Assembly: GCA_947561715.1 (NCBI GenBank)
Contig: OX387203.1
Coordinates: forward strand, 17,174,001-17,238,000
Origin: Ascidia mentula
Taxonomy: Eukaryota > Chordata > Ascidiacea > Phlebobranchia > Ascidiidae
Direction: 5' to 3'
DNA length: 64,000 bases
Within the stretch, counting starts at the first letter, position 1. Every line of letters starts with the position of its first letter. The notes under the pieces were generated by a model that was not told the DNA's origin, ran no database searches, and saw nothing but the letters and a program-made list of their open reading frames with translations. Below, in pieces: positions 10,330 through 21,874 of the stretch. Made by a program: the position numbers and the translations under genes.

Positions 10330-12430
10330 TATTGCATTGCAAACGTAATCTTAATTTCATGACAATTTGTTTCTGAAAGTGCTCTCCTCCAATTTCTTGG
10401 TTATGAGCAATACCACGTGAGGATATGGTTGGAGATTTCATGTGGACAGTATGAATATGCTTGCATGCACCATTTTTTTGTCAGAAAGTTCATGTAGGTA
10501 CAAGTGGACACTGTAGCAACACGCATGTTTCCCTACTTAATTCTTTACACATTTGGAACACATACGGACCGAAGACTGCAGACAGTGTTAAGCTTTCCTG
10601 CCGGAGCTCCCACAGGCTTTCTGGCATCCTGCTGGACAACACATTTTTTCTGACACTTTGTTATGAAACGCCCATTTCGTAATCCTTCGACAGTCTAGTC
10701 TAGTCTACTCTCTTAGTCGCTCGATCTCTCTCGGCCCTGTTGTTATTCTCGCCATCGCGGTGTAAACGTTCTTTTAATAGTTAATTCCCTGCAATTCAGT
10801 CACGTGTTAAACGCGCTTGAAACAAATTAATTAATAAACAAGTCTGCCACGGAGTTTCAAATCAAGTATAGTCTTCAGCAAGAACACGCAAGCAGACTTT
10901 AGATTCAGCAAAGCAGCGACTGGGAATTCTATTTGTATGCTGCAACACATGCCTGGCATGCTTCACAATTTACTTTAACTGCTCTCTTGAAATCTGGTAA
11001 CACGACTACTCGGTTGTGTTGCTGCCATTTTCCATGTTTTGTTCTCCAACATGAACTATTGTTGTAAGTAAAAATGACTCTTTGTGCCGTTTTTGTATTT
11101 GTGTTATTCTGTAACTTGTTTTGCCTTATTCTGTTTTTATTGACAACTTCAAAAGGATGCCCAACAAATTGTCTATTCTGCGCATTTTTCTTAAAAGTAG
11201 TCATATTTCAGGACACGATGGAAGGATTCAACATACATGTTAGTATTGGATTCCCACAACTGAATTTTTTTCCACAGATGAAGGTGATAAAATCTCTTCA
11301 AACGAAGTGGTTACTTCTTGCAATAGCTTGTTGAATTTGCAGATGTAGTGAAAAACATTGCAGATGTCTATTTAGGTAGACATATATAAGCATTTGGTCT
11401 TCCTTACCTGTAACATTTTTGTTATTTCCTTCTCCAGGCTCTGTCATCATGCAAATTGCACCAACAGTCGTTTAACAGGTTGTGGAAAGACTATGCACCA
11501 TGATTTGTAAAAGTTGTTGGCCATGTCAGACATAAAAATAGCTGTACTTATTTCTCCAACTTTTGCTTTAAGAGCAGGAAAGGCATACTTTAGAATTTGA
11601 CAATCTTCCATATTTGCAATAATCTAAAAAACAGGAATGGCTGCATGAACATCATCAACAACCATAACTGTTACACGCAAAAACTTGTAACAATTGGTTC
11701 CATGGGTGGAGTCTATTCAAGTAAACTTTGTACTATGTGTTTGAAGCATTTCTTTCTGAAATTCTGTTTGAATGCAAAGAACAAAACATCACTGTGGTGG
11801 CCTTGCTTTTTGTAACCTCAGGTTAAAATCGACCTCGTTGACCCACAAGTCCAAGCTATTCGTGTCGTTGTAATGTCGCTCAATATTGGGTATGTTGTAC
11901 AGCTTTCGTATATTAAATATGTCGCGTTTTCTCACGCAAGCATCCCGTCTCTCGACATAACACTCTTTCTAATTTTATCCAGCAGCTTGTCTGGAGATAC
12001 CCCTGCTGCGAGATCCGAGGTTATCATCGTGTTCTTTTTTCCAATAGCGTTATATTTTTCCTCAAGTTTAATTTCTTGCTTCATCAGTTTGCCCTTTAAA
12101 GTTTTACTTTTCTCGTTTTCCTGATCAACATAGTAAATTGTGTGATGTTGCGTTTATCACAAACGCCAAATTTGTGTTTTTGATTCCACTTACGTTTTCC
12201 ATTCCACGAAGTCTTTCTTTAAACAGAATTGAATATTTTCTACTTTTTTCTCTTCGTGTTTTTCGTTCAAATGATCAATTAAGTGTTTATTGGAAAAACG
12301 GTTTTATTTTTTACACAAAACACAAGCAAAACCTGCGCTGTAATTTTCAGGATGCTTTCGTCTTCTGTGAGTACACAGAGCCGACTTGGACCACTGTCTG
12401 GCACACTTCGCATGTAAAATCTGGCATAAT
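10330..12430. other. No confident gene
   Basis: Several 60-100 codon frames occur on both strands, for example 10929-11204 minus with CEACQACVAA. None carries a recognised domain or a consistent splice structure. Confidence 0.45.
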
Positions 12431-12444
12431 TATTGATAAATGAT

Positions 12445-12545
12445 GATTGGCAGCATTGACCAAGCGCCCGACCCGGATACCAAGCAAAAAACCCGATCGG
12501 TATTCGTGCCCAGGGTTCAAATCCCGGTGTGGTAAAAAAAAAATA
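12445..12545 (+). repeat. tRNA-derived SINE relic
   Basis: The stretch ends with a good RNA polymerase III B box (ggttcaaatcc) and an A-run (taaaaaaaaaa). Upstream, ttgaccaagcgcccgacc resembles a degraded A box. The layout is that of a tRNA-derived SINE; I see no clean acceptor stem for a real tRNA. Confidence 0.45.
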
Positions 12546-12783
12546 TGATTTCCCCACAAATTTTCTCAAAACTAGTTTCAACCAAACCCCTTTGTTATAT
12601 ATTGTTACGCGCGTCAATGCCGTTAGCAGACAGTTTATGTGATTGACTAATATTCCAGCTGCCTTGTTTTAGGGGCTAACACACATTTATCTCTCTGTTG
12701 TGAGCGAACATACTTTGTTTAATTCACGGTTTCCTTATGTTAGGTTTACAGACTTCACTGGTCAGTCGCTTTTTTCTGACAAG

Positions 12784-12860
12784 ACTGAGCGAGATTTGAA
12801 CTCACGAACCTGGGCTAACCAGGTCCAACGCTGTACCAACTTAAGCTACGGTGGTGAGAT
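12784..12860 (-). repeat. tRNA-like sequence or SINE head
   Basis: On the minus strand there is tagcttaagttggtacagc (A box and D-arm-like), a central hairpin and gagttcaaatctc (B box, T-arm-like), then an A-rich stretch. The D and T arms pair, but the acceptor ends do not. It is therefore a SINE head or pseudo-tRNA and not a working tRNA gene. Confidence 0.45.
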
Positions 12861-13505
12861 CTTTCCAATCGTATTATTGCATGAAACATTGCTGCGTTGT
12901 TTCCTTTTGTGTACACGTATTAATTAGACAGCTTTTAAAATCAAAGCGTGGAATTCAGTACTCCCGTTTTAAAAAATTTGTCCCCAAACAAAAAAAAGGA
13001 TTTTAAAAAACTTTCATTTTCTTTTTTATAATCCTGTTCTTTTTTTCTAAGTTTAATTTCTTGCTTCATTAGTGAGTCCTTTTTCTTGGAATATAAGCTG
13101 CTGGTGAGCGCAAAGAAAAATGTTACGCAGTGTTTCCCGACCTGAACTTAACTGGCTTGCAAAGTAGACTCTTCTGTAAAAAAATCCACATTTTATTTTT
13201 CATCTGCGGGAGTAAATGGAAAGAAAATATTTGATATTTTCTTACGTTTGTACTTACCCACTGAAATGTTCACTGTTTCTGCGGATGTATTTTGAATGGA
13301 ATTGCTGTTAAAATGTATCAATTCTGCAACAGAAAACAACTTTTTATATACGGACTCCCACCAGTTTGATTCAGATCTGTTTGCTTTCGGCGATTTCCTT
13401 TCTTGCCCTGGATTTTAGGTTTTTCCATAAGTTTCCTAATTTTGCTGTTCATTTTTGTCCGTTTGAGCTATTGTTATATTTCTTTGTTGAATCTTCCCAA
13501 ATCGT

Positions 13506-13740
13506 TCATATTCCAGACTGATGTGTGGGACCTGGCCATCTGCAAACAACATCGGTAAACATTATGTCTGCATTACAAACACATTGCACATTTAGAGAAA
13601 GAAAACCTTTTCTGTTTCTAAATATTTCTGCTTCATCTCCACCGGATAAGTTCATTGGTATGTGGGTGCAGTCTATTGCACCCACAACATCAAGGAATCC
13701 AGCCACTTCTGCAAACTTGTTTTTAAAATGTTGACCGAGG
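13506..13740 (-). pseudogene. Harbinger (HARBI1-like) transposase fragment
   Basis: The minus strand reads FLDVVGAIDCTHIPMN, NRKGFLSLNVQCVCNADIMF and WPGPTHQSG, which match the GaIDCTHI, NRKg.hSiNvQ and wPGs.HDs motifs of Harbinger DDE transposases. The first catalytic Asp is present, the HDS motif is altered and the frame is lost soon after. Only about 75 residues of a usual ~350 remain. Confidence 0.75.
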
Positions 13741-13989
13741 TATTTGGTCCTCCACTCTTTCCACTACATTGACAACATTCAGGACAGATGTCATTTTTTG
13801 CATTAGGTAAACTATTGGTTCAAATATCTACTAAACAAACTAAATTATAAATTAGGCTAGGACACAAGAGTAAATTAACATAGACTTGAAGGAAAAGTAC
13901 AAATCAGCATTTTCAGTTTGGTACCCAACATATCGACGATTGACCGAAGGTACCACAAAGTGGAAATCTGTGTGCTTGCTAATCTACCA

Positions 13990-14082
13990 GCTAGCATGTG
14001 CCATGGTCACCAGAGACCTTACAGGTCGAAACAGTGTGTACACCTGTATGCAGCTCTCATTGACTATTATGGCTCTTTTGCG
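13990..14082 (+). repeat. Dispersed repeat, inverted partner at 31333-31436
   Basis: The segment agctagcatgtgcca, then gagaccttacaggtc, aaacagtgtgt and atgcagct, is found in the same order on the opposite strand at 31333-31436. The family is unknown. The two copies are clearly diverged. Confidence 0.55.
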
Positions 14083-14561
14083 CAAAAAACATTTTCAAGT
14101 ATTTAAAAAAAAATTCATTTTCAGTACATGTGCTTTTTTTGTAAGTTTAATTTTGTGTTCTATTAGTGCGTCCTTTCAAGTTTTTCTTGTATTGTTCTGT
14201 GCAATACAAGCTGCTGGTGAGCCATCGGTGTGAAAATTTTACATTCAGGGTAGATGGCAAACCTGCAAATATTTTCGATTAGTTATCGTTAGTCATTTCG
14301 CTTCACATGCCTGATGTGTTGCTGAACAAATGAGCATATATGGACACTTTTACCAGTTGCTAGCCATTTGGCATACATACAAATACCTGCATGATTATTG
14401 ATTGTTGTATTAGATCACTGTTTATCCATGCTGGGAGGAGGATCTGGCTACACAATTTAAGACTACATTCGTATTCTCTTTTACAATGTCCATTTTAAGA
14501 TGATGTAATAAAAGTTGCACGGAAGAACTTGTGACAGAACACGGTTGTAATGGACATGACG

Positions 14562-14843
14562 CATAGCGCCCTCTATAACAGGCCTGGACACCGGTCGCGC
14601 TCGTTTCAAAACTGGAGGCGGATGTGTATCAACAGGTTTCTGCGGTTGTGCGAGACCTCTAGACAGTTTTTGGCGTGTTATTGCTCGGATAATCACATTA
14701 AATAGTTTTTGCTGTGTTATTGATAGGTTAATGCGTGTGAAACGTAAAAATTTATTAAATTAACGCTTATTTTCAGTTACCGGGCGTTTGCGAAACTTGT
14801 CCAGCAAGGTCAAAAACTTGTGTTTGTGTACATTTAGGTCCCT
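14562..14843 (+). repeat. Dispersed repeat, copy 1 (partner 32067-32348)
   Basis: About 282 bp matches 32067-32348 in the same orientation with only scattered differences (roughly nine in ten bases equal by eye). It starts with catagcgccctctataaca and ends with tttaggtccct. No ORF or clear inverted ends are seen, so it is a short non-autonomous element of unknown class. Confidence 0.75.
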
Positions 14844-15885
14844 TCAATTTTATTATTTGTTTTTGTCCCAAAATCCTAATATTGATCTCAAGGAAGAGCC
14901 TCTGTCCTGCTTTAACAAAAAAAACCTTGAGAAGTGATGTATTAGGTAGAACAGCAAGACAGATCGACAAAGTCGAAGCAAAAGGCTAACTACAGTAGTG
15001 CATAATATAGACACACTTATTTGAGTTTATTTTTGTAGATAAAATTGTGAATGGTAAAACATTGTTTAATATACAGAAATTTTCATACAGGACATAAAAA
15101 AAAGGATTTACAAAATTTGAGATTTTCCAATCGCACCCATGAGGTAATCTCTTTGCGATCATTAGTTTTTTTGACTAAGCAGGAGCTCTATTATACCTGC
15201 TTGATAGTAAAGATTGTAAATTTGTCAATTAGACAGGCAGTAAAAGTGTATTGTATACATATTACAAATATTTCAGTATTACAAATTTCAATGAAATGCT
15301 GTTGAAATCCCAAAAGGGCATAGGTTGATCCAAAATACTTAAGTCAATTTAAAGGATGTTGCTGAGTATGTCACTGTGATCTGCTTTCATTGTGAATACG
15401 TAGTTGTCACTGACAATTTTAAAAATACTGCTAAGTGATTTTCTGCAGACATTTGGTTTAACTCGTGAAAACATCAAATAACAAACTATAGACCATTAAC
15501 ATGCCATATAATTGGGTATTTGGAGGCCACCTCTGTTTAAACGCTGTGTATATGAACCGTATTTTTCATAATACCTGTACGTCAATGTCTGGAATATTGT
15601 CCCTTGCTATAGCATGTAGCCATCTCAACCTCTCTTCTCTATCTCTTGGTAAACGATAAACTGTAGTTGTATCTCCTACATCATATCCACTTCAACAACA
15701 CTTTCTACCCATGGTTTTTTTAATAAATCCTGCATACATATAATTTTCATGTATGTTATAGCCTACATGTATTGATATTATTAAATATTTCCCATGAGTG
15801 CAGGTTTCTGAAGGAATAGTGATTCAACATGAAATTTTGAAACAATGACAATAGTATCATAGATGAGCATCTACCCATTCAGCCA
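14844..15885. other. No gene seen
   Basis: AT-rich intergenic sequence. Short ORFs lack recognisable domains. Confidence 0.5.
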
Positions 15886-16555
15886 TTATCATTACGAAGC
15901 AAAGCAGTGATGCATTTAAATTAAATTTACGGTTGAATGAGCGCACATGTGCGTGCTGTTGTCGTGGCGAATTTAAGGGTGTTTGGGGCAGGTTTAGTGG
16001 GGTTTTGGGCTATTTCAATTCGGTAGTTACTTGCTGGTGGGTGCTGCTGAAAATTATGTTGAAAATGGAGCAAAAAAATCAGGCTGTATTTGTGGAAAAA
16101 TGAATCTTTTAAGTGTCCAATCATTCGTGAATTTATGAAAGATCCATCCCATATCTACAAATTTTGATCAAAATTAGTCTCCGAAAAAATGGTTTAACCA
16201 CCCCCCTAGGGCCATTTGCCCCCTGGTTACTCAGTATTTTGGTTAAAAAGGCAACAAAAACTGGAACTGGATTTTGCAGAAAAATGAATCGTTCAACTAA
16301 CCACTTATTTGCATTTTTTTGTAAGTTCCAACTCTTCTCAATATACCCCCTGTTGGTCATATGATCTTCCAGGAGGCCCAACAAGTCCTTGCTCTGCACA
16401 GTCTCATCCAGGAGCAAAATTTTGAATTTTAGGTCCCTATGTAAGTCACAAGACCCAACAACGGCCATTGGGAAACAAGCGGAACAGTTGCTAGATGCAT
16501 TACAGCTGAGGGCCTTGAAAACAAGATTTCTCCAATCTAATACCCATATAGGTCC
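15886..16555 (-). mobile_element. TTAA-type MITE, copy A (reverse, one end missing)
   Basis: In reverse it begins GGACCTATATGGGTATTAGA at 16555 and runs through the same blocks as the copies at 17732, 22081 and 51743. It stops near 15886 before the other terminal repeat. It shares with copy D a cccctagggccatttgcccc segment that copies B and C lack. The left breakpoint of the following 4.37-kb tandem unit lies inside this copy, at 16470. Confidence 0.8.
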
Positions 16556-16668
16556 TAAACTTACCCAAAATTTCAAAAGATCAAATCAGTAACAATCCAA
16601 TAGTGAGTAACTTAAATTCAGATGTGCAACAGTTTTTATCATAGTGTGTTCATGATGGATGTGCTATT

Positions 16669-17058
16669 TTGAAGACGCATGAGGATGAAAAGTCTTGCAC
16701 AAAAGGATTAAAGATGGAAACCCAAAATATTACAGTAGACATGTTCAAAATGTCATTCCGATATCGGCGAGAACAACCCAAGCTGGCAAATAGCTTTGTG
16801 AGTCTCAATAAAATTCCGTGTTATGCACCAGTAAATAAATGGGAAAGCCAAAAAGCCGTAGCGCGAACACTTTCCGAAAGTGATTGTAGTAAATCTCCCA
16901 TTTGCATGGAAGATTCGTGTAATTGCGAGCAAAAGTTGCTTATCTCATTGAAAATCAAGTGGTGGTTTGCCACGAGTGGTGTTCCCATGGTCAAAGTCAT
17001 TTGCATGCAAGACTCGTATGATCCAAATAGGGTGGTGTCTCCCCAAAATGACGTGTGA
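16669..17058 (+). other. Conserved ORF or promoter-region segment upstream of collectin 1
   Basis: A 129-codon open frame (no ATG at its very start, Met codons further in) ends 468 bp before the collectin ATG. Its unit 2 counterpart is open from 21085. It has no recognised domain, and several Cys (DCSKSPICMEDSCNC) are kept. Conservation could simply reflect the recent duplication. Two ATTTGCAT octamers fall inside it, so it may be regulatory sequence that happens to be open. Confidence 0.25.
16896..17024 (+). promoter_or_regulatory. Paired octamer (ATTTGCAT) direct repeats upstream of collectin 1
   Basis: CATTTGCATGgAAGAtTCGT at 16899 and CATTTGCATGcAAGAcTCGT at 16998 are imperfect direct repeats 99 bp apart. 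Each contains ATTTGCAT, the reverse complement of the POU-factor octamer ATGCAAAT. Both also occur in unit 2. They lie about 520-630 bp upstream of the start codon. A regulatory role is inference. Confidence 0.35.
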
Positions 17059-17525
17059 CATAACGTTACCCATGGAGACGAAATAATTTGTCAACCAGGT
17101 AAGTGGGGTGAAGCGTAGTTAGTGGCAAAATACCACGCGTTGCCACGACAACACATCTACAAGCAGATTTTGTAACTTGCCACTTCTCTTACACAACAAA
17201 AAAAACACAAGCAAATATTAATAAATAAACTTACAACCAAATTTTTCCAATCTCAAATTATTGAAAATTAACAGAACGCAGACCACTTGCCCAGCAAATT
17301 AATTAAGCAGCAGGAACAGGAGTTGTTCGTGAAAGTGTTTGTGTAAAATTAAATGAGTCACGCTGAAACGGATCATCGAACTCTCCGCAGCTTGAAACGT
17401 AGTTTTGTCATTGATTTAATCTGTGGTTGGGCCGTTGTAGCCCGAAGCCTTATGCGTGTGTTACACAAAGCAATGTTTTAATTGTTTGAAGTGTATTTGC
17501 AAGTTACGCTACTACCGATAACAAG

Positions 17526-20472
17526 ATGTTGTACTTTGTGGGCTTTTTGTTCGTTTCGTCTGGTTTACTGGAAGTAACATGCCAGGATTCTGCAGAAAAC
17601 CAAACCTGCCGCATTCCAACAGTTTGCATTAATCCTTACTCTACTGAATGGAAGGAGGTTGATCTTGAAGGGATAAAAGGCGACAAAGGGTTGCAAGGAG
17701 TGAAGGTAAGTACTTAGTTTTCGTTGTTTAAGGACCTATATGGGTATTAAAGGGGAGAAATCCTGTTTTCAAGGCCCTCAGCTGTAATGAATCTAGCGAC
17801 TGTTCCGCTTGTTTCCCAGTGACCGTTGATGGGTCTTTGTGACATACATAGGGACCTAAAAAAGTTTAAAAAAAAATTTTGCTCCTTTTGGTGAGACTGT
17901 ACAGGACAAGGACTTGTTGAGCCCTCTGGAAGATCATATGATCAACAGGGGATCCTGGGGGGAGGGCTTTGACACTTTTTCAGCAACCAAATTTGATGCC
18001 ATTGCATAGAGAAGAGTTGGAACTTCCAAAAAAATGCAAATGAGTGGGTAGTTGAATGATTCATTTTTCTGCAAAATCCAGTTCCAATTTTTGTTGCCTT
18101 TTTTGTCAAAATATTAAATAACCAGGGTGGCTAAACCATGTTTTCGGAGACTAATTTTGATCAAAATTTGTAGATATGGGATGGATCTTTCATAAAATCA
18201 AGAATGATCGGCCACTTAAACGATTCATTTTTCCACAAATACAGCCTGAATTTTGTGCTCCATTTTCAACATAATTTTCAGCAGCACCCACCAGCAAGTA
18301 ACTACCTAATTGAAATAGCCCAAAACCCCACTAAAACTGCCCCAAACATCCTAAAATTTCGCCATGACAACAGCATGTAACTAAAATGTATCACTGGTTT
18401 GCTTGGCGATGCATGGAATTCTATTGTGACACAGGCTATACGGTGGGCATTTCCCAGCACCGAAACTTATTTTCATAGAAATACCAATATGCGTCCTTAA
18501 AAAAAAATTAATTTAGTCAAACACTTGGTTACAACACGCGTTTCGCCTTATTCTAGTTTTTACACAAAAACCTGTGGTGACATCTAACAACTTTCCTGTA
18601 TAACCTGAAATGTTTATGAAATTTACGAACATTGTATTATTTTAAGGGACCAATGGGACCCAAAGGAGAAAACGGCGCCATAGGGCCAATGGTGAGTGTG
18701 AGCTTTAATATGTGGCAATGTTGTCATTGACCCAGGGCCCACGAGAGAAACAAATTTGCCGGTGCGAGGACCTTTTGTACATTAGATTGCATGAGATTGT
18801 CGGTGAAACCCAGCCTTTTACGACATAAATTCCCTAATTTCCCTCTCGTGGGGCCTGCATTGGCCATGACATTTGTCTAACCTTCCACAAAATCAATGTA
18901 GTGTTGCGATTTTTTCAATATATTCTGTTGGCACTATGTGTATTTTTTTAAAACAATTACCTAATAACGAAAACCATGTTTTTGTCGGTAAAGATCTAAC
19001 AAACAACACACCGCCCTTGACCAGATAGCAGAAGTAAATTGTTTTGGAAATATCTGCACCTTTGTACTTTTGTGGCCATGTCGACATTTTAGATTTTAAT
19101 CCATCGCTTCACAAAACTTTTGGTGGGAGGCCTGTTATACTTTTTGGGCAAAAATGCCAATAACAATTGCTTTTTTTGATTAATGTTTTTGGCAAATTGC
19201 AAATTTTAATTGAATCGTTGTCAAACCAGTACGAGGCAAATAAACACATTGAAAATAAACTTTCCGAAACCGTGGTCTTGTACTTTGTGGTTTATTCGAA
19301 GATTGCGCCGAGAAGGATTATGTTGTTTTGCAACTTGCGTTGTAGCCCCAAGCTTTATTCGAGTATTACTCAAAACATGGTTTAATTCCGACTGACGCTG
19401 ATCGTTTGCAACTCTGAATATCCGTCGGTCACCACAGGCCGATTCCGGCAGTGTTACGACGTCTATTCTCGATAACTTATACTTTTGATAGATTTATGTT
19501 TAATTGTTTTTACTGCAGGGTCCATCGGGACAAAAGGGAAATGTCGGTGACGCTGGTTCAATGGTAAGTTCCACGTTTTGTAAAACTGTTTGGTCGGGAA
19601 TTTAGAAACCTAACTTTCACAACATTAGGCAAATTTACCTACTTAGTTTAACTAGTTAAAAAGGTAGTTTAACTTAACACAAACATAATATTCTACTTGG
19701 ACACAGGGCCCTAGTGGCAACAAAGGAGCGAAAGGAGATTCGGTGGAACACAGTTCCTTTCTCGGACTTCAAGGTAAACACAAATGTCACTTACTAAAAC
19801 TTGATGACATTTAACAAGATTTATTCTTTGTACAGAGCAAGTACGACGACTCCAGTTGGGTAAGTATCGAGCGATACGTTTTCGAGAATGCTGCCTTTTA
19901 AAAAGTTTTAATATCGAAAAACACAAACACCATATGCGCGGATACTCTAATAAGGACATAAACAATTTTCACAGATATGTATTGGAATGGAAGTTTCACT
20001 GCAACCAACGGTTATAGATACAAGATCCTATCTCACACTCCAGGGTTCGAACACGGGAGGTCTGAATGTTCAAACATCGGTGGTCGAGTTGCTTCGGTTG
20101 GAATGAGAAATGAAACTGCTTTCAGGTTATTTTTATGGAGTTTTGAATTAGTTTAAATGTTAAAATATAACGAAAACTGTAGTGGTGTGTTTATTTGTAC
20201 TTGAACTAACTGTTTGTATTAGGAGTGTGGCTGCTCATTTCGGGAATCAGCTTCATGCGATTACGATTGGTTTGACCGATATCCAAACAGAAGGAACATT
20301 TGTGTGGGAAGATGGAGTCCCAGTTAGTCAGGGCTGGACAAACTGGCATCCGAGAGAACCGAACAACCACAACAATAATGAAGATTGTGTCAATGTTAAT
20401 GGGCCAGGCCTTTGGAATGATATTCCTTGTCAGATAGTTTCTGGGATCCTTTGTGAATTTGCTCCGATGTAA
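17526..20472 (+). CDS. MBL-like collectin (collagen stalk plus mannose-type C-type lectin), gene 1
   Basis: Seven exons with consensus splice sites and matching phases: 17526-17705, 18647-18691, 19519-19563, 19707-19773, 19836-19859, 19975-20125 and 20223-20472. The product is 253 aa. It has a signal peptide (about 1-19), a short N-terminal segment with Cys28 and Cys34, 18 unbroken Gly-X-Y triplets (49-102), a short neck (103-121) and a C-type lectin domain (122-253). The lectin domain keeps the four canonical cysteines (152, 226, 240, 248). It also keeps all five Ca2+/sugar ligands of mannose-type lectins: EPN (E216, N218), E224 and WND (N236, D237). This is the layout of mannose-binding lectin. 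In vertebrates such proteins bind microbial glycans and activate MASP proteases; that role here is inferred. Two 45-bp exons each encode five whole Gly-X-Y triplets. A MITE sits in intron 1. Confidence 0.93.
17732..18496 (+). mobile_element. TTAA-flanked MITE (piggyBac-like), copy B, in intron 1 of collectin 1
   Basis: 765 bp bounded by TTAA at 17728-17731 and 18497-18500. The ends are inverted repeats: GGACCTATATGGGTATT on the left and, in reverse, GGACGCATATTGGTATT on the right. There is no ORF. A TTAA target duplication is the mark of piggyBac-type transposition, and a decayed piggyBac transposase lies at 47000-47750. The copy in unit 2 has the same length and position, so the insertion predates the duplication or was copied by conversion. 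Confidence 0.88.
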
Positions 20473-20842
20473 ACATTGTGACTTTCATTAAAAAAAACTA
20501 CTGCTATCACTAAAGCTGTTTTCAACATAAAGACTTTAAAACGTACATTAACGCGGGTACTAATACTTTCCAACAACATAGAAATAATTGCGGGTCATTT
20601 TAAATCAGCATTGCGGTCACGAAAGCTAATCACAGATTTTGCAATAATTCGAAGCCCGAGAAATCTTACCCATAGTGTATTTTATTTAAGTGATAATAGA
20701 AATGAATATAATGTCTCCGTTGAGAGCAGTGTTTTCGCCCTTTGGACGTATTGTTGTTGTTGTTATTATACAGCTTTTATCGATGCGGGTAAAAGTAAAC
20801 AACCTACTGCAAGCCTGTATGTTTCTACAAATTAATAAAGTT
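20473..20842. other. 3' flank of collectin 1 and duplication junction
   Basis: ATTAAA occurs shortly after the stop (about 20487) and AATAAA at 20834; either could serve polyadenylation. Unit 1 homology ends near 20822. About 20 bp of unique filler follows before unit 2 starts inside the MITE sequence at 20843. Confidence 0.5.
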
Positions 20843-20938
20843 GGGAAACAAGCGGAACAGTTGCTAGATGCATTACAGCTGAGGGCCTTGAAAACAAGAT
20901 TTCTCCAATCTAATACCCATATAGGTCCTAAACTTACC
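20843..20938 (-). mobile_element. TTAA-type MITE stub at the duplication breakpoint
   Basis: This is the terminal 96 bp of the MITE family, ending ATATAGGTCC, and matches 16470-16555 of copy A. It is left over from the breakpoint of the tandem duplication. Confidence 0.85.
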
Positions 20939-21084
20939 CAAATTCAAAAGATCAAAACAGTAACAATCCAATAGTGAGTAACTTAAATTCAGATGTGCAA
21001 CAGTTTTTATCATAGTGTGTTCATGATGGATGTGCTATTTTGTAGACGCACGAGGATGAAAAGTCTTGCACAAAAGGATTAAAG

Positions 21085-21408
21085 ATGGAAACCCAAAATA
21101 TTACAGTAGACATGTTCAAAATGTCATTCCGATATCGGCGAGAACAACCCAAGCTGGCAAATAGCTTTGTGAGTCTCAATAAAATTATAAAAATAAATGG
21201 GAAAGCCGTAGCGCGAACACTTTCCAAAAGTGATTGTAGTAAATCTCCCATTTGCATGGAAGATTCGTGTAATTGCGACCAAAAGTTGCTTATCTCATTG
21301 AAAATCAAGTGGTGGTTTGCCACGAGTGGTGTTCCCATGGTCAAAGTCATTTGCATGCAAGACTCGTATGATCCAAATAAGGTGGTGTCTCCCCAAAATG
21401 ACGTGTGA
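21085..21408 (+). other. Unit 2 counterpart of the upstream conserved ORF
   Basis: A 107-codon frame from METQNITVDM, near-identical to 16711-17058 apart from an internal 15-bp-scale replacement that keeps the frame. Both octamer repeats are kept. Function unknown; see the unit 1 entry. Confidence 0.25.
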
Positions 21409-21874
21409 CATAACATTGCCCATGGAGACGAAATAATTTGTCAACCAGGTAAGTGGGGTGAAGCGTAGTTAGTGGCAAAATACCACGCGTTGCCACGACA
21501 ACACATCTACAAGCAGATTTTGTAACTTGCCACTTCTTTTACACACAAAAAAAACACAAGCAAATATCAAAAAATAAACTTACAACCAAATTTTTCCAAT
21601 CTCAAATTATTGAAAATTAACAGAACGCAGACCACTTGCCCAGCAAATTAATTAAGCAGCAGGAACAGGAGTTGTTCGTGAATGTGTTAGTGTAAAATTA
21701 AATGAGTCACGCTGAAACGGATCGTCGAACTCTCCGCAGCTTCAAACGTAGTTTTGTCATTGATTTAATCTGTGGTTGGGCCGTTGTAGCCCGAAGCCTT
21801 ATGCGTGTGTTACACAAAGCAATGTTTTAATTGTTTGAAGTGTATTTGCAAGTTACGCTACTACCGATAACAAG

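Larger units (their letters stand above)
16470..20822 (+). repeat. Tandem segmental duplication, unit 1
   Basis: This ~4.35-kb unit begins inside MITE copy A at gggaaacaagcggaacag and holds collectin gene 1. Unit 2 starts at 20843 with the same word. The two units are nearly identical up to about exon 5 of the gene. They are clearly diverged over exons 6-7 and the 3' flank. Confidence 0.92.

Noticed and set aside
12784-12860. Functional tRNA gene on the minus strand
   Set aside because: The A and B boxes fit, but the acceptor stem does not pair. Better explained as a SINE head.
16133-16576. 147-codon minus-strand ORF
   Set aside because: It lies within MITE copy A and is not kept in copies B, C or D.
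18893-19087. 64-codon minus-strand ORF, identical at 23244-23438
   Set aside because: It is inside intron 2 of the collectins. Identity between copies is explained by the recent duplication, and no domain is seen.
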